Positions 9,886-23,287 are shown, counted from the first letter of the stretch. The stretch is 64,000 nucleotides of DNA from Blastomyces gilchristii SLH14081 (GCF_000003855.2 NW_003101682.1:4451306-4515305), one strand, 5' to 3'. Numbers and translations: made by a program. The notes: generated by a model not told the origin, from the sequence alone.

Positions 9886-12800
9886 ATGAATATTCAACAA
9901 AAACAACAAAAAAAGTTTAAAAACTCTTCAAAAATCATATTTATTCAAAATAATGTGGATAGAAACTCAAATTGCATTTATTCTTGTCTTCAAATTGCAT
10001 TTGAATAAAAAGTTGATTTTGTACTGCTTCAGAAGCCGAATTTTGATGCTGAGCAAAAATATGTCATTTCTCATTTAAGCTACTACTGGTTTTTACCTCA
10101 AAAATCTGAGATAAAGTCAAGAGTAGTGATCTATGAAAGAAAGATATCAAGATATCAATTTAATCTAAGATTTAATATCATGTCTGACCCTGATATTCTG
10201 GTGTGTGATGTTATAGATAAAGAGAATGAGTTTAATACTATACAGCTCATAAATATCTATAATGAAAAGTTATTGAAGAAAAATAATAATATCTGGACAA
10301 TTAATAGAGGGTTTCTGAACATAACTTTATCAAGAAACTCTATAATTACAGGAGATTTCAATGCACATCATTTCTGATGAAATTCAGAATGTAAAAGAGC
10401 AGTAAGAGCTGATAATCTGATTGAATGAATCTTTGAGCATTCAATAGATTTAGTTAACAAGTCTGATCAATAAACATTCTTTAGAAAAGGCATGAAACAG
10501 AAATCTATTATAGATCTAATCTTCATGTCATAAAATCTAATAGAAAAAAGACTTGTAAACTGATTTATTGATTTAAATAAGACATCAGAATCAGATCATA
10601 AGATGATTCAATTTGATATTGAACTGAGTGAGGAATAAATGAGTGAAAATCCTCTTCTCTCTAATCAGTTTAACTTTGAAAAAGCTGACTGAAAGACAGT
10701 TGAAGAAAGCATAAAACTGTTAAAATCTGAAAAACAGAGTAAGCTGTATTGAAATCCTGATCAAGATATCTCAAATGAAATGCTTGAGAACAGAGTGAAG
10801 CTCATTACATCTATTATTCTAGCAAGTGTTAAAGATAATATTTCAAAGAGAAAGTCTTCTGAGTATTCAAAACCTTGATGAAATGAGAATATTATATCTA
10901 AAAGAAAACAATTAACTACTGCTAGAAGAGATTGAAAGAATGATATAATTTCTGATAAAGAGTTCAAAGCTGTCAGAAATGAATATTTTTCAGATATTAA
11001 AAAAGCTAAAATAGACTACTAGAATAAATTTCTTGAAGAAGCATAAGAAAAAGAAGTTTTTAAAGCTTTTAACTATACTAAAACAAGAAGTGTAGCAAAA
11101 CTTTCAACCTTAGAATGTGAGTTTCAGAATGAATCATATACAGCAAACTCTTTTGAGAAAAAATGTCAAGCTTTTATAAGAACTCTCTTTTCAAACTCAT
11201 CAGATTCAGATTCAGAGAAAGAGAATATATCACTTCTCAACTATATTGATGAAAATGACTGAGAATGACATGATCTTACTCAAGATGAATTAGAGTCAGT
11301 TATCTTCTCAAGTTCAGTTAAGACTGCTACAGGGCCTGATTCAATTAATCACTTGATTATTCAAAATATATACTTCTACTTAAAGAATGATTATTTTGAG
11401 CTCTTTTTCAATCTCTTGAAAAATGAATATCATTCTGAATACTGAAGAGAAGTTACTGAAATGATTCTTACAAAACCTAATAGAAAAACTTCAATTCTCA
11501 AGTCATATAGAGTAATATCTCTATTGAACTGTTTAGAAAAGGTTTTAGAAAAGATAATAGCTACTCAACTATCTTTTATAAGCTCTATCAATAATTCTCT
11601 TTTATTCAGTGAATAAATGAGAGATAGAAAACAGTGCTCTACAATTGACACTGTTCTCTCAGTTGTTCATGATATTCAAATAGCAAAACATGAAGGTCTG
11701 GTCTCAACTGCAGTTTTTATTGATATAAAAGAAGCATTTGATCATGTTTCAAAGTCAAAGTTAATTCAGATATTGAAGATGTTAAAACTGTCACTTTCTC
11801 TAATAAAATGAGTTAACTGTTTTATTTTTAAAAGAATTATACAACTTTTATTTGATGAAATAAAACAAGATAAGACTGAGATAAAAATAGAAGTACTACA
11901 AGAGTCTTTAATCTTACTCATTTTATTTGCAATATACACTGCATATCTATTCAAGAATAGAAATATGAGAATAGTGCAATCTTCAAGTTATATAAATGAT
12001 ATTGATCTAGTCTACAGCTCAAAAACTATCAAAGAGATTTTGAAAGTGATTGAAGAAGCTGTAAAGAAAATCTTTGTTAGAGCAGATATCAATTAAATTC
12101 AACTTAATATGAATAAAACTGAGTTAATTCATTTCTTTTCTAGATTCAATGAGAAAGAACTTTCTCTAACTCTTTTAAATAGAGAGATTAAACCCAGTGT
12201 AAATATCAAATGATTAGAAGTATGATTAAACTTCAAGTTGAATTTTAAATATCACATTCAACAAAGAACTGTCAAGGCAGAAAGACTATTGAATAACATA
12301 ATCAGACTATCAAATACAGAGAGAGGTCTGTTCATTCAGGCTATCAAACAGTTATATATAGCCTGTATTACATCAGTAGCTGATTATGAAGTTCAAGTTT
12401 AATGAAATAATCAAGAGAATTTCACTGAACTCTTTCAAGTCTGTAAAACAGAGTCTTGAGAAGAATTCTGAGAGTATTCAAATCATCTTCTATTAAAGTA
12501 ATGAAAATTAAAGCTTTAATTCCTTCTTCTACTATTGGATTTGAAAAGGCCTGTATGAACTATGCTCTGAGAGTTATAAAGATAAGCTCAAATCATATAA
12601 TCAGAGCAAGAGTCTCTTCTTCATTTTCATCAATTAACTCTGGAAATGAACTGGATTGAAATAGATTTCTTGATTGAAATGAAAATAATTCTTCATAGAA
12701 AATGTCTTCTCAACTGTACAGACTATGCTCTCTGATTAAAAATCAATTTTCTTCTTTAAATGTTGAAAAAGTTGATCATGAGAAGTTATCTCTCTGAAGA

Positions 12801-13839
12801 GAAAAGCTTGAATCTCTTATAGACTTATAAATAAGTGAACTATTAAAAGAGAAAGAATATGAACAGCATTTGAAGAGAATTTCTACAATCAATATAAAAG
12901 ACTCTATTCTGATTTATTCAGATGACTCAAAAATGAGAATTTGAATAGATTAGGTGCAGACATTCCTTATACTGAAGATAATATTAATGTTATCTCAGAT
13001 TTCTGAAATCTAGGCTGTGAATCTGAAGTCTTTGATGCTGAACTATTTATAATAGTGAAACCTTTCAAACTCATTGAAATAAAATCTTATAAAAGAGGAA
13101 ATAGTTTGAAAGAGATATAAGTATTCTCTGATAGTCAAGCTGTATTAAAAAGACTTAGAAATAGTCAGATTTATAATGATTAAATGAATCTTGAACTGAT
13201 CTTAAAGTCTGTTTCAAAAATTCAAAAGAGAAGAATATTAAAGCTGATAATTCATCTGCACTGAGTTCCTGCTTATATGAATATTCATGATAATGAATTG
13301 ACTGATTCAGCTGCAGAAAAGAGTGCAGAATTAAGCAGATCTATTCAAAAATTGTGTTCTGATCTTTTATAAAGAGAAAAATAAAAGAATCTTGTTTAGA
13401 CAAGTGAAATGAAAGCTGGCAGAAACAAAAGAAGAGTATACATTATTCAAGATTTGAAATAAAACCCAAGTGAAAATCTTGTTCAATTAAATGTAAAAAG
13501 AAAATATTCTCATCTATAATACAGCTGAAACTAGAACATGACTATTTCAAATCTTATATACAAAGATTTAATGATACATTTGACTCAATAGAATGCTCAT
13601 TCTGTAATACAAATGAGAATTCTGAGTATATTGTAATACACTGTGCATTATACAATAGTCTCAGAGCCAGATTGAAAGAGAAGTATGATCTAAATCAATT
13701 AAATATGAGATTCTTATTCTCAACTGAGACAGGAATTAAATACTTAATAGACTTTCTATCAGAAACTCAAGCAGCTACAAGAAAATGGCTAAATTCAGAA
13801 TTATCTGAATATGAAGAGGAGGAAATCAATCAGATATAG
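9886..13839 (+). pseudogene. LINE-1 ORF2: endonuclease, reverse transcriptase, RNase H
   Basis: Starts at ATG 9886 (MNIQQKQQ). Endonuclease: IIQNNVDR-like start, LLQKP at about 10020, SIITGDFNAHH at about 10340-10375, and the SDHKMIQFD box at about 10590. RT: TATGPDSINHLI (about 11325), ISLLNCLEKVLEKII (about 11516), FIDIKEAFDHVS (about 11718), and SYINDIDLVYSS for the usual YxDD (about 11985). RNase H: IYSDDSK (about 12915), SDSQAVLKRLRNS (about 13130) and VPAYMNIHDNEL (about 13268), the VPxHxxxxxNExAD signature. A His/Cys segment CSFCN.. follows near 13590. Many stops, with Trp positions reading TGA. The frame shifts near 12440 and near 12930, where five A replace the six of the other copies. 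The end is taken at TAG 13837-13839. Confidence 0.9.
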
Positions 13840-14185
13840 TCTGTTAAAACAGTTATATACTATCTTTTAATAATTTGTTTTGTTACAGTCTCTCTTTACT
13901 TTATCTTTTTCTTTCAATTCCTTTCTATCTATCTATTTAATGTGTCTATCTTTAAGACTGTGTTCTCTTTTCCTTTGTCATGATATTGTCAAATGATTTC
14001 AAAGTATCAGAAGATGTTAAAACACTGCACTTTGTAAACAGTTTTTGTATTCTGGGCTGGATTTTTCTGATTTTGCATATCTGAAATTGATGAATGTATA
14101 ATAGTTAACTTTACAGATAGGAAAAACCCTGGGAACTAAAAGTTCTCAGGTAGATATTATAGTCTCTGACTGCATACATCTATAA

Positions 14186-14226
14186 TTGAAGAATAATAAT
14201 AATAATACTAATGCTGAGTATATCAA
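14186..14226 (+). repeat. LINE-1 3' terminus, (AAT)n tail and right target duplication
   Basis: The LINE ends TATAATTGAAG followed by AATAATAAT repeats, then atgctgagtatatcaa (14211-14226), the exact copy of the left duplication. The TATAATxGAAGAATAAT terminus is shared with the SINEs of this window. Confidence 0.9.
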
Positions 14227-14509
14227 GTTCTTCATACAGTATAAGAATGAATAATATATCAGAAATCTCTGTTTCTGTTATATAATTGTCAACACTCTAC
14301 TTTAAAAGTAACTGACAATTCACGACAAGTTTTAATATAGATAAAGTATTTCTTTACTTAAAAATCTTTCATTTGAAAATTTACAGATAATATTTACAGA
14401 TATTATATCAGAATCTGAAGTTGTCTTATATTCAATCACTCAGTTTGTCTCTAATCTAGAGAGCACTCATTCATTCTGAGATTAAAAGTGATAGTAACTA
14501 CAGAGCTAT
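14227..14509 (+). pseudogene. Helitron fragment 2: Helitron_like_N region
   Basis: Continues the frame broken by LINE-1: FFIQYKNE, then FCYIIVNTLL and LTIHDKF, matching the fungal Helitron pattern LxYxDGRFARHPRFRYxxxNTxxRxQxxxxxxFF. The next block is LYSITQFVSNLESTHSFW at about 14430-14480, matching the consensus xxLxSITRxASxLxGTxPFW. It stops at the gctat duplication of G2-1 in a segment read LQSY, which continues as VKNLKS in fragment 3. Confidence 0.82.
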
Positions 14510-14767
14510 TGTAAGAAATCCCGCTCCTCGCGGATTCTTTACCTCTATTTCTATCCCTCATGTAATCAATAGAGTTACCAGCCCTTAACTACACACAACT
14601 ATATAGACTGAAGTTTATAACTACTATTCACAACTCAGCTTGAATACTATTATAAATTTGATCTCTACATTTTATCTTTCTATTATGAATACTTCTTGTA
14701 GCTAACAGTATATATCATATCAAGCTGCAAACATCTGAATACTTATCTGTGAGCACTTATTCTTACA
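14510..14767 (+). repeat. G2-1 5' LTR
   Basis: 258 bp, TGTAAGAAATCCCGC..CTTATTCTTACA. It is the least mutated of the four G2 LTRs at its start (cccgctcctcgcgg, where the others have ttctgcttctcacag). Confidence 0.9.
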
Positions 14768-14879
14768 TTTCAAGCACTGTAGATCAGCAATCACTTATTA
14801 GAACTGAAAGAACTAGTAACTTGGATGCTTCAATCTCTGCAAACTCTACTGCAGACACTCAGAAGCAGTCACTCAAATC

Positions 14880-17800
14880 ATGAATAATTCTCATAAAAGA
14901 AGTCTCAGGGAACTTATCAATCACTTACAGAACATCATTCTCTACATCTGTGATAGAGAAACTCTTCAAACTCATAAATAAACTAATCTCATTGAAGAAC
15001 ATTCTTGAGCATCTCTCACAGAATTAAGTTATTTTTCTACAAGAAATGCTAACTATCTGCCAACACTCTTAAATCAAGTCTCTAGATATGATCTTCAGAG
15101 ATACTCATGAATTAAAAAGAAACTTCTTAAGCTGTAAATACTTAAGATTGTCTATCAAATCATAATAAATGAAAGCTTTTATAAGTTTGTATTTGAAATT
15201 AACTCACAATCTCAGCTGTGTAATATAAAAGATAAAGAAGCTATTATCTATGTAATGACAGATCTCTACTACATCAAAGTCAAGAATTGACTGAATTATC
15301 TAGAGAATAGTTATGAGAGATTCTACTAATCTATTCTCAAGACTTATCTAGAGAATAAGTTGAGAGACTCTGTAAACTGAACAGAGAACATCTGAGCTGT
15401 AATCATCAATATTAGAAAAAGAGATAAGAAATCTAATGAAGACTACTCACAGTACTTTATAAAATTATGATATGAATTGAGATCTGTGAAAACAGAGTGC
15501 TGAAACAAGATCTGAATAATAATATTTATAAAGAGACTGAATAAAGATATACAGAGTAAGCTTATTAAGCAAGACTCTCAGTTCTTAGTTCTAAAGAAAC
15601 TGATAACTCTTATTCATCACTTATAGATTACTGTGAGAGTCATAGATCTGTAGAGAGTGAATTATTAATCAGCTCTGTAAGAATCAGAATAACAGAGAAC
15701 AGATTTGTTAAAAAAAGATAATAAGATATAGTAAGATTTATATCTGACTACTGAGTAGAAAGATGAAGTATTATAAGCTTCTGAAAACAGAGTGTGTAAT
15801 AGAGAGATTAAGAAAAAGAGACTCTACTTTATTTATTCTAAATCAGAACATCTTCATACAAACTATTCAGATAAATTAAAATAGAAATTTGAGAAGTCAC
15901 AGACAGATTTAGCAACAGTCTTCTTAAAAGTGTTATAGCTGACATCTGAATCTGTTACTTTCTCAATGAAAATGTATACTTATAGAGAGAGACTGCACTG
16001 CAGTACTACTGCTCTGCAAGTATGAAAAGTATTAATAAACTCAGAATTTCAGATCACTATAATGTCTCTAAAACTCATGAAGTAAATAAGCTGAGTGATG
16101 AAAACTGAGAATCTGCTCTTATAATAAGCAGAGTATGAGAACTCAGATCTGAGAGCTGAGAGACTTATAAGAATTATCTTTGAGTTATAAGATCTCTTCA
16201 GAACTTGAAGAAAATTTACAGAAACTGTGATTATCATAGATATTACAGATAACATGTACTTGAGACTTGTATAACTTCAAAGACACAATCTGTATATAAC
16301 TGTTTATAAGTCAGGTTTATACTTCTGATCAGTGTTGATAGACTTACTTACAGTGATTAAATCAGTTAATACTGCAGAGTTGGTTAAAGAAGACAAGCTT
16401 ATCTATATAATGATTTTATAAATGTCTGAGAACTTTGCAGTTATGAAAACTGAGCTTCAGATATTAGAGAAATACTAAGATCTCACAGAGATATTCAGTT
16501 TAACTAAGATAGCAGAGCTTTTATCTCATTATAAGAAGAATCTGATAATAGATTTAATAGAAGAGCAGAAACTTTTCTGAGAACTAATTTATAAGCTCTT
16601 TCATCATAAGACAGAGATCTTATAAGCTTGTATAAAGAAGAATCTGAAGAATAACTTTATTCAATTTTCACAGATCTTTATAACAGTCTCGGTGATATTT
16701 ATGAAAAAGAAGAATAAAGATCTCAGATTGTGTGTAAACTATCACAATCTGAACTTTAAGATTATACAGAGTTACTATTCTCTCTCTCTGATTAAGAATG
16801 TGATCAATCATCTTATAGAAGCTGTTATATTCATATAACTGAGTATGATTAATATATATATATAACTGTGAATACAGTCTGAACATGAATGAAAGACTGT
16901 CATTAGAATCACACTGAGATTATTTAAATATCTAGTGATGTCTTCTGATTTGACTAATACTCTCACAGTATTTCAGTCTTTTATTAATAAAACACTTTAT
17001 ATGTATCTGAATATCTGCATAATAATATATCTGAATAATGTAATAATGTACTTTATGAAGAAGAAAGAACACACTGAGTATGTATAAACTGTGTTAAAGA
17101 TCTTAGATGAAACAGAACTGTATATTAAGCTTATAAAGTACAACTTCAATGCTCATTGAATTAATTTTTCTATAATATATAATTATCATAGATAACATTC
17201 AGATGAAATCTTTGCAGAGTGAGACTATTCTATTATAACTGAAGTTAACTAGTATTCATAAGATTCAGATCTGTCTGAACTTTGTAAATTTCTATAGATA
17301 GTTTATCTTTGCATTCATGAGAATCTTCTTAACACTTACAGACATACTGAAGAATGAAAATGAGAAGAAGTTATCTCATAAGTAAAGAATAAAAAGATTG
17401 TTAAGAAGAGAGAACTGTGAGAACTTTCTTATCTCAGAACCTCACAGATCTTTTATAAGATTGAAACAGATATTTATAGATACAGTGATACTGTTTCACT
17501 TTAATCTCTTACTCTTAATCTGATTAGAGACAGATATCTTCTTCTTTATAATTTCAGAAATAGTCTTATAACTACAGTCAAATAAGAACTGAGTTTCACT
17601 GGCCTTTTTCTTATGAAAGATGCATTCTGTAGAGATTAACTATGACATTTATAATCAGAAGCTTCTTACAATAGTGAAATTCTTTCATCACTGATATCAC
17701 TACTTTAAGAGTCTTATAATAGTGATTACTATTACAACTGATTATAATATCTTGTAATAGTTTACTTTAATCAAGAAACTCTCACAGCAGCAGATTCTCT

Positions 17801-20160
17801 GAGCTTAGAGACTGAGTAAGTTCTGATTCAAGATAGAGCATATTAAGAGAACTAAGAATTCAGTAGCCAGACTCTCTCACACAGCTGATTATATTAAGAA
17901 GACTAGAATAACAGATATAGAGAAGTTAGAGAAGACAGAAAAGCTTCACAGAATACTCAGACTAAGTGTTATAAAGAGATTGACTGAAGAGTCTCTCAAT
18001 TCTCTATAAGAGAAGAAGAAAAAGAAAGAAGTCTGTACAACTATACTCTATAATACTGAGAGTTAACACTCTGAGAATCTCTGTAAGAATTCTTGAAGAG
18101 AGTATTTATAATCTGAAGAGTTTACAGACTTTAAGAAGTACTGTGAAAGATCTGATATAAGAAAAAATAAAGTATAAGTCTTTATAAAATCTTCTATTCA
18201 GATTATCTGAACTGTAACTGAAGAATGAATATACTTAGTATATTCAGAAACTGCTTATAACAGAAATCAATTCTGTAGAAATAAAGAATTAAAAGACTTA
18301 AATAATCTCTTATAAAGAGAGAACTGAATTTATGTATCTATGAATAAGTTTCTATGTATAATACTTATTAAAAGGTATCATGACTCTTCTCTATTGAGTT
18401 ATTTTATAGATACTAGAACTCATGAGTTACTTATAAGAAAATACTTCTAATCAAAGATATAAGAACTTATGAAGAAGATAGTGAATTCTTGTACTATTTA
18501 TCAGGGTTCACAGATAGTACAGTTCAAATTATATAAAGAACTTACTTCTGTACTCATTCTGTGAGAATCTTGAGAACAGCTAGAAATAAGCACTCTTGTG
18601 AGTCTCTCTGAAAGCAAGAATATATATAATGTCTGCTTTGACAGTGTGCTGATGATAGTAGATCACTTTATCAAGATAACACACTTTATACTCATCTGTA
18701 AGAACTTAAAGTCAAAGAATTTGACTTATATCTTTATCTATGATGTAATTTAGTTGGATGAATTATCTGTAAACATTGTGTCAGACAGAGAATCAATTCT
18801 CATAGAAGAGTTCTGATCTGATCTGATAACTATACTAAAGATCTCATAACATCTAAGCATGACTTTTTATCAACAGATAGATGATCAGATAGAATATCTG
18901 ATGAGTATATTAAAACAGTATCTGCAGTGTTTTGTTAATTATAATGAGAATAACTAAGTGCATTGATTATCACTCACAGAGTTCATATATAATATCTTAA
19001 AGTATATCAGCACAGGTAAAATTCTTTTTAAGATGCTCACTGAAACTTATCTGCAGATGATCATGATAAACTCATAAGAGTATACTATAGAGTGTAATAA
19101 TACCTGTGAACAGACTGAGAGAATTCTGAATATTCTGAAGAAAGTCTGTGAATTCTGGACAAAGACTCAAGAGTATTAGAAGAGATACTATAACTTCAAG
19201 TATATTACAAAGAGTTTCAAGAAAGATGATAGAGTCTGACTGAGTCTAGAAAACATCATTATAAAGAGATCTAGTAAGAAGCTGAATCTCTTACAGACAG
19301 AGTCTTATAAAATTATAGAGAAAATTAGCTCACAGTTCTACAGATTGAAACTGTGACCTGAGCTACAGATATATACTGTTTTTCATGTCTCTTTACTTTA
19401 TAAATATAAGGAATTCTCAGAAGAGAATTCTGTGACTTATCACTAAACTAACCATGCGACTGTGTCTGAGACCAGAACCAGAATATTTGATAGTCTCATT
19501 ATCAATTCAACTGATCTCATTTCATGGTTTTAAGATTCTATAGTGATTTTATACTGTCTCAGTGAGACTTACTGTCTACTCTTATCACATTTTTCAAATA
19601 AGATCAGGATTTCCACTTCTCAATTTAAATTATTTTTATTGCTTTAAATGACTTTAAATCTCATTTGAGTGTTATCAAAAAGTGTTACATTTTAAAAAAT
19701 TAAAAATAGGCTAAAAAAAACCTTAAAATGTGTAAAAATAGTAACTTTATGCCAAGAATGAGACTAAATAAGACCAAATGAGACCACTTTCTTATTTTTT
19801 CTAAATCATGGTCTCATTTTGAGATTTAATATATAGTCACTTTGCATGTTTTTTTAATAATTAGTCCCAGCGGGATTCACGCCAAGAAATGTATGAGACC
19901 AGATTAAATGAGATCAAATGTGAAATTCATGGTTTCAGCAGCGAGTCTACTTATCACTCTGTTTATGAAGTACTATAGAGTGAAAGAGAATATCAGATCA
20001 AAGAGATTATTGACTTAGAGAAGAAAGATTACAAGCTCTGATTCAATATTCAGTGATAAGAATATTCTGATAAGATGAATGAGTTCACTTAAGAATCATC
20101 TGAACAGATAAGACATCTACAGAAGCTAAGACATGACTTTTATACTGTGAATTCTGAGAA
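14880..20160 (+). pseudogene. G2-1 gag-pol-chromodomain relic (split by MITE4)
   Basis: Gag-like reading from the ATG at about 14880 (NNSHKRSLRELINHLQNIIL, later KDYSQYFIKL-type helices). RT is clear at about 16694-16830: VIFMKKKNKDLRLCVNYHNL, then YYSLSLIKNVINHLIEA, the gypsy pattern xFVKKKDGxLRxCVDYxxLN. Integrase covers about 18390-19100, with CTICQG of the zinc-binding region (about 18490), SDRESILIEEF of the catalytic core (about 18780) and QIDDQIEYL for the HPQTDGQTE motif (about 18880). After MITE4, YRVKENIR/EIIDLEEKDYKL..FKIQ and FT*ESSEQIRHLQ form a chromodomain (about 19960-20130), which in chromoviruses targets integration to heterochromatin. Stops are dense throughout. Confidence 0.85.
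19436..19957 (+). mobile_element. MITE4: 506-bp hAT-like MITE
   Basis: Element 19444-19949, flanked by an exact 8-bp duplication cttatcac (19436-19443 and 19950-19957). The matching G2-2 site at about 42364 reads ctcatcac once, uninterrupted. This gives a paralogous empty site and fixes both element ends. Confidence 0.95.
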
Positions 20161-20199
20161 GTCAGAATGATACAGTCTTCACTAAGAATCTGATTATGA

Positions 20200-22090
20200 T
20201 AAAGATCTTAACACTGTTATTTATAAATTCTAGTCTATAAGATAAGGAGTTTTTACTGAGATGAACAGTCTGTGATATATACAAAGAGAAGAAGAAATCA
20301 TATTATTATTAAAGCTAAAAACAAAGAAAAATAAAAACAGAGTTATGAATATAATTTAGAGATTAATAAAGAAAAAATAAAGAAAATCTATACTTATATT
20401 CTTAATATCTGTAACACTCAATCTCTCTGCAACTATCAATTTCCCTCTTCAAAGAAACAGAGAGTATTATATCTATAATACAGATAATTATTGTATTTGA
20501 TATGAAGACTGTCAGAAATGCACAGACTTTAAGAGAGCTGAACATCAGAGTATGCACAGTTACAGCACAGTCTTAAGAACTGGTTATCTGTATATGTAAT
20601 TTGATACTTCTTATAAAGCTGTATCTACTCTCTCAGTTGTGCTGAAGTATTTCATCTGAAAATAATTAAGATACAGAGAGAGAGCTCATCTGCTCAGATC
20701 AACTCTTATCACAAATTAATGATATTCACATTATGTTGATTATCTGAATTTTGCAGGTATCTGAAGACTTATCTCTCATTGACAATGAGATTGCAGAAAT
20801 GTGCTGCAGTGTAACAATCATTGATAGAAAATCTAGACATATTTACATATGTCTGATCAGAAATTGTGTGAGTAGAGAGAGAGTGATCATAGGCCTGTAA
20901 GACTGCAGAGAACACTGACAGCACTGAGAGCTTTACAGAAACTGTCAGCTAGAGCCTGTAAGAAATTACTTATAGAAAGACTTACAGCAAAGAGTGAGAC
21001 TACACTGCTGAGAGTTAGAGACTGATCTGAAAGAGATATAGAATTAATCACTGATCTGATGATCAGGTACAGTGACAGAGCTGAGAGAGATAAAAACACT
21101 GTCATAGATAATAATATTCCTACTTCATCAGCCAGTAAAAAGTGATCAGAGAAGTCACAGAGATACTTATAAGAAGCTTAGTAGTAATCAGATATTATTT
21201 ATAAAGATATTGAAATTGAAAAATTTTTGATTCTTGAGAAGATCTTGAATTAATATATAAACATTGTCAGAAATACTCTCTCTCTGTTATCTGAGTGAAA
21301 ACACTTCATATATGAATGAGAATACTCACAGTTTATAAGAATAAGAGCTGTTATAAAAAAAGAGAAAAGAAGATGAGATTTGACAGACAGATGTGAGATA
21401 TTTATACTACTTCAAAGAGGTTTATTTAAACTATAAGTGATTTTCTGAAACAGTCAGATCACTCTAGTAAATAAAGATTGATTATAAGTTACAGGTCTGA
21501 ATCTTCTATATAACTACAAAGAATGATTGCAGATAATAGATATTTGAATTCTATAATTTTACAGAGTTAATGAAAGAATGAAAAATTTCTTACCACTTTA
21601 CAGTGTTAAAGAATGATGATTTATAAGATTGAGTGAAAGAATAACTTATGAATACTTCTCTTTAATGAGAATAATCTCATAGAAAGTAATTCATCTGTGA
21701 GATGAATCTGTGTGATGACTACACAAGAATCTCATAGAAAAATGATTGAAGATCAACTGAGAGTCTTCAGATTGAAAGATATGAGATGAATCTGTATGAT
21801 GATTATATAAGAATCTCACAGAATTAGTTAAGAGTCAATCAGAACTCTTCTATATGAAAGATGTAAGATGAATGTGTATAATAGTCAGAGAAAGATCTGC
21901 AGATTATAAAGAATCTTATGAAATAAGAAACTAAGTGACAGACTCTTTTCTCTTTATAGTAACAAGAAATCTTTCCTCACAGAGGTTTTTTATAGATATG
22001 AAGGATTTTTAGTGAGTATCACTGCAGTGCTGAGCCTGATTCTATGAAATCACTCAGTGAAAGGCTTCACAGACAAAGTCTTAGAGAGAG
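20200..22090 (+). pseudogene. G2-1 extra 3' region with unrecognised coding relic
   Basis: Lies between the chromodomain and the 3' LTR. Fragments read YYIYNTDNYCIWYEDCQKCT-like (taking TGA as Trp), FKRAEHQSMHSYSTVLRTGY, and a basic helix-forming block at about 20900-21110 (LTALRALQKLSARACKKLLI, then ERLTAKSETTLLRVRD). A Trp-rich tail follows. The same order recurs in G2-2 at about 42870-44500, so it is a shared part of the family. Usual chromoviruses stop soon after the chromodomain. I recognise no domain. It could be an additional protein or captured sequence. Confidence 0.5.
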
Positions 22091-22097
22091 AGAGATA

Positions 22098-22355
22098 TGT
22101 AAGAAATTCTGCTTCTTACAAATTCTTTATTTCTATTTCTATCTCTTATGTAATTAATAGAGTTAACAGCTCTTGACTACATATAACTATACAGACTGGA
22201 GTTTGTGACTACTATTTATAACTCAGCTTGAATACTATTATACATTTGATTTCTATATTGTATCTTTCTATCATGAATACTTTCAGTTGTTAACAGTACA
22301 TATCACGCCAAGCTGCAAACACCTGAATAATTGCCTGTGAGCACTTAGTCTTACA
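22098..22355 (+). repeat. G2-1 3' LTR
   Basis: 258 bp, the same length as the 5' LTR, ending CTTAGTCTTACA and followed by the duplication gctag. Confidence 0.9.
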
Positions 22356-22360
22356 GCTAG

Positions 22361-22773
22361 GTTAAAAATCTGAAGTCTTTTCATCTTTTTCTCACTTCTT
22401 CAGCTGCAGATTATTATTGTGATAATTTTATACAGCTTCTTCTCAGATATAAAGATTGAAAAAATAAAACATCATTTCAATGAATTAAAATATTTTGTGA
22501 GAATATCTGTTATAACTCTGCATTTCTAACTTATTAATTCTATATATCTTATACTATATTCGAGATAGAGGTTTTGACTAAGAAGTTTCAAATCATTGAT
22601 AACTAAAACTATTAGAAGTGATATGACTGTGAATTCACTCACAATTATAAAGTATATTAAATCAAGAATAATTAAAGTCTGAAGATTGTTCAACTCGCTT
22701 CTAAACTTTGTTAAGTATTTGAGATTATTGAGATATCTTTATATCTGCAGATAATTTTCAACTCAGCTGTATT
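22361..22773 (+). pseudogene. Helitron fragment 3: Rep (HUH) region
   Basis: Picks up VKNLKS after G2-1, then IFFSLLQLQ-like residues for LFFTxSAADxxW, DWKNK, and YTIFEIE / KKFQIIDN blocks for the consensus FxxxVLxxxFxxxDYWxRxEWQxRGSxHxHGxxW. In frame with repairs, FTHNYKVYWIKNN at about 22625-22680 stands where the paired His of the HUH nuclease is expected. Only one His is visible (H-N-Y for H-x-H), so the catalytic pair is lost. It ends at the MITE5 duplication gctgtatt. Confidence 0.75.
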
Positions 22774-23287
22774 TCAACTGGCCGTCAGAACCATGACTTT
22801 CATGTTTAATCTCATTTAATCTGATCTCATACATTTCTTGGTGTAAATCTGGCTGGGACTAATTATGAAGAAAACATGCAAAGTGACTATTTATCAAATC
22901 TTAAAATGAAATCATGACTTAGAAAAAATAAGAAAGCAATTTCATTTGATCTCATATAGTCTCATTCTTAGTATAAAGTTACTATGTTTAGACATTTTAA
23001 GGTTTTCTTTAGACTATTTTTAATTTTTTCACAAGTAATGATGTTTGGTAACACTCAGATTAGATTTAAAGTCATTTAAAGCAATAAAATGAATTTAAAT
23101 TGAGAAGTGGAAATCAAGGTCTCATTTGAAAAATGTGATAAGAGTAGAAAGTAAATCTTACTGAGACAGTATGAGACTATTATCTAGTCTTAAAATCATG
23201 TAATAAGATTAATCAAATTGATAATGAGATCATTAAATATTCTGGTTCTGATCTCAGACACAGTCACACAGTCAGTCTAGCTGTATT
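22766..23287 (-). mobile_element. MITE5: 506-bp hAT-like MITE
   Basis: Element 22774-23279, flanked by an exact 8-bp duplication gctgtatt (22766-22773 and 23280-23287). The left terminus is altered (tcaactggcc for TAGACTGGCC); the right terminus is intact. It splits the Helitron gene. Confidence 0.92.

Larger units (their letters stand above)
9471..14210 (+). mobile_element. LINE-1: 5'-truncated Tad1/I-type LINE
   Basis: A 4.7-kb non-LTR retrotransposon flanked by a perfect 16-bp target duplication and ending in an (AAT)n tail at 14190-14210. It begins inside ORF1 at the zinc-knuckle region, so it is 5' truncated. Content in order: ORF1 tail, then ORF2 with AP-type endonuclease, RT and RNase H. 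The RNase H domain and the CCHC-like ORF1 place it in the Tad1 / I group known from fungi. Two other copies of its 3' part occur at 60089-61525 and 62678-64000. Confidence 0.92.
14505..22360 (+). mobile_element. G2-1: Ty3/gypsy chromovirus (family G2)
   Basis: The element is 14510-22355, with 258-bp LTRs at 14510-14767 and 22098-22355 (TGTAAGAAAT..CTTACA) and a 5-bp duplication gctat / gctag. It contains gag, RT, RNase H, integrase and chromodomain relics, MITE4, and a 1.9-kb region between the chromodomain and the 3' LTR. G2-2 has the same organisation, so this extra region belongs to the family. Without MITE4 it is about 7.3 kb. Confidence 0.9.

Noticed and set aside
20887..21105. 72-residue minus-strand frame in G2-1
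   Set aside because: Antisense of the basic helix block in the G2 extra region; no independent support.
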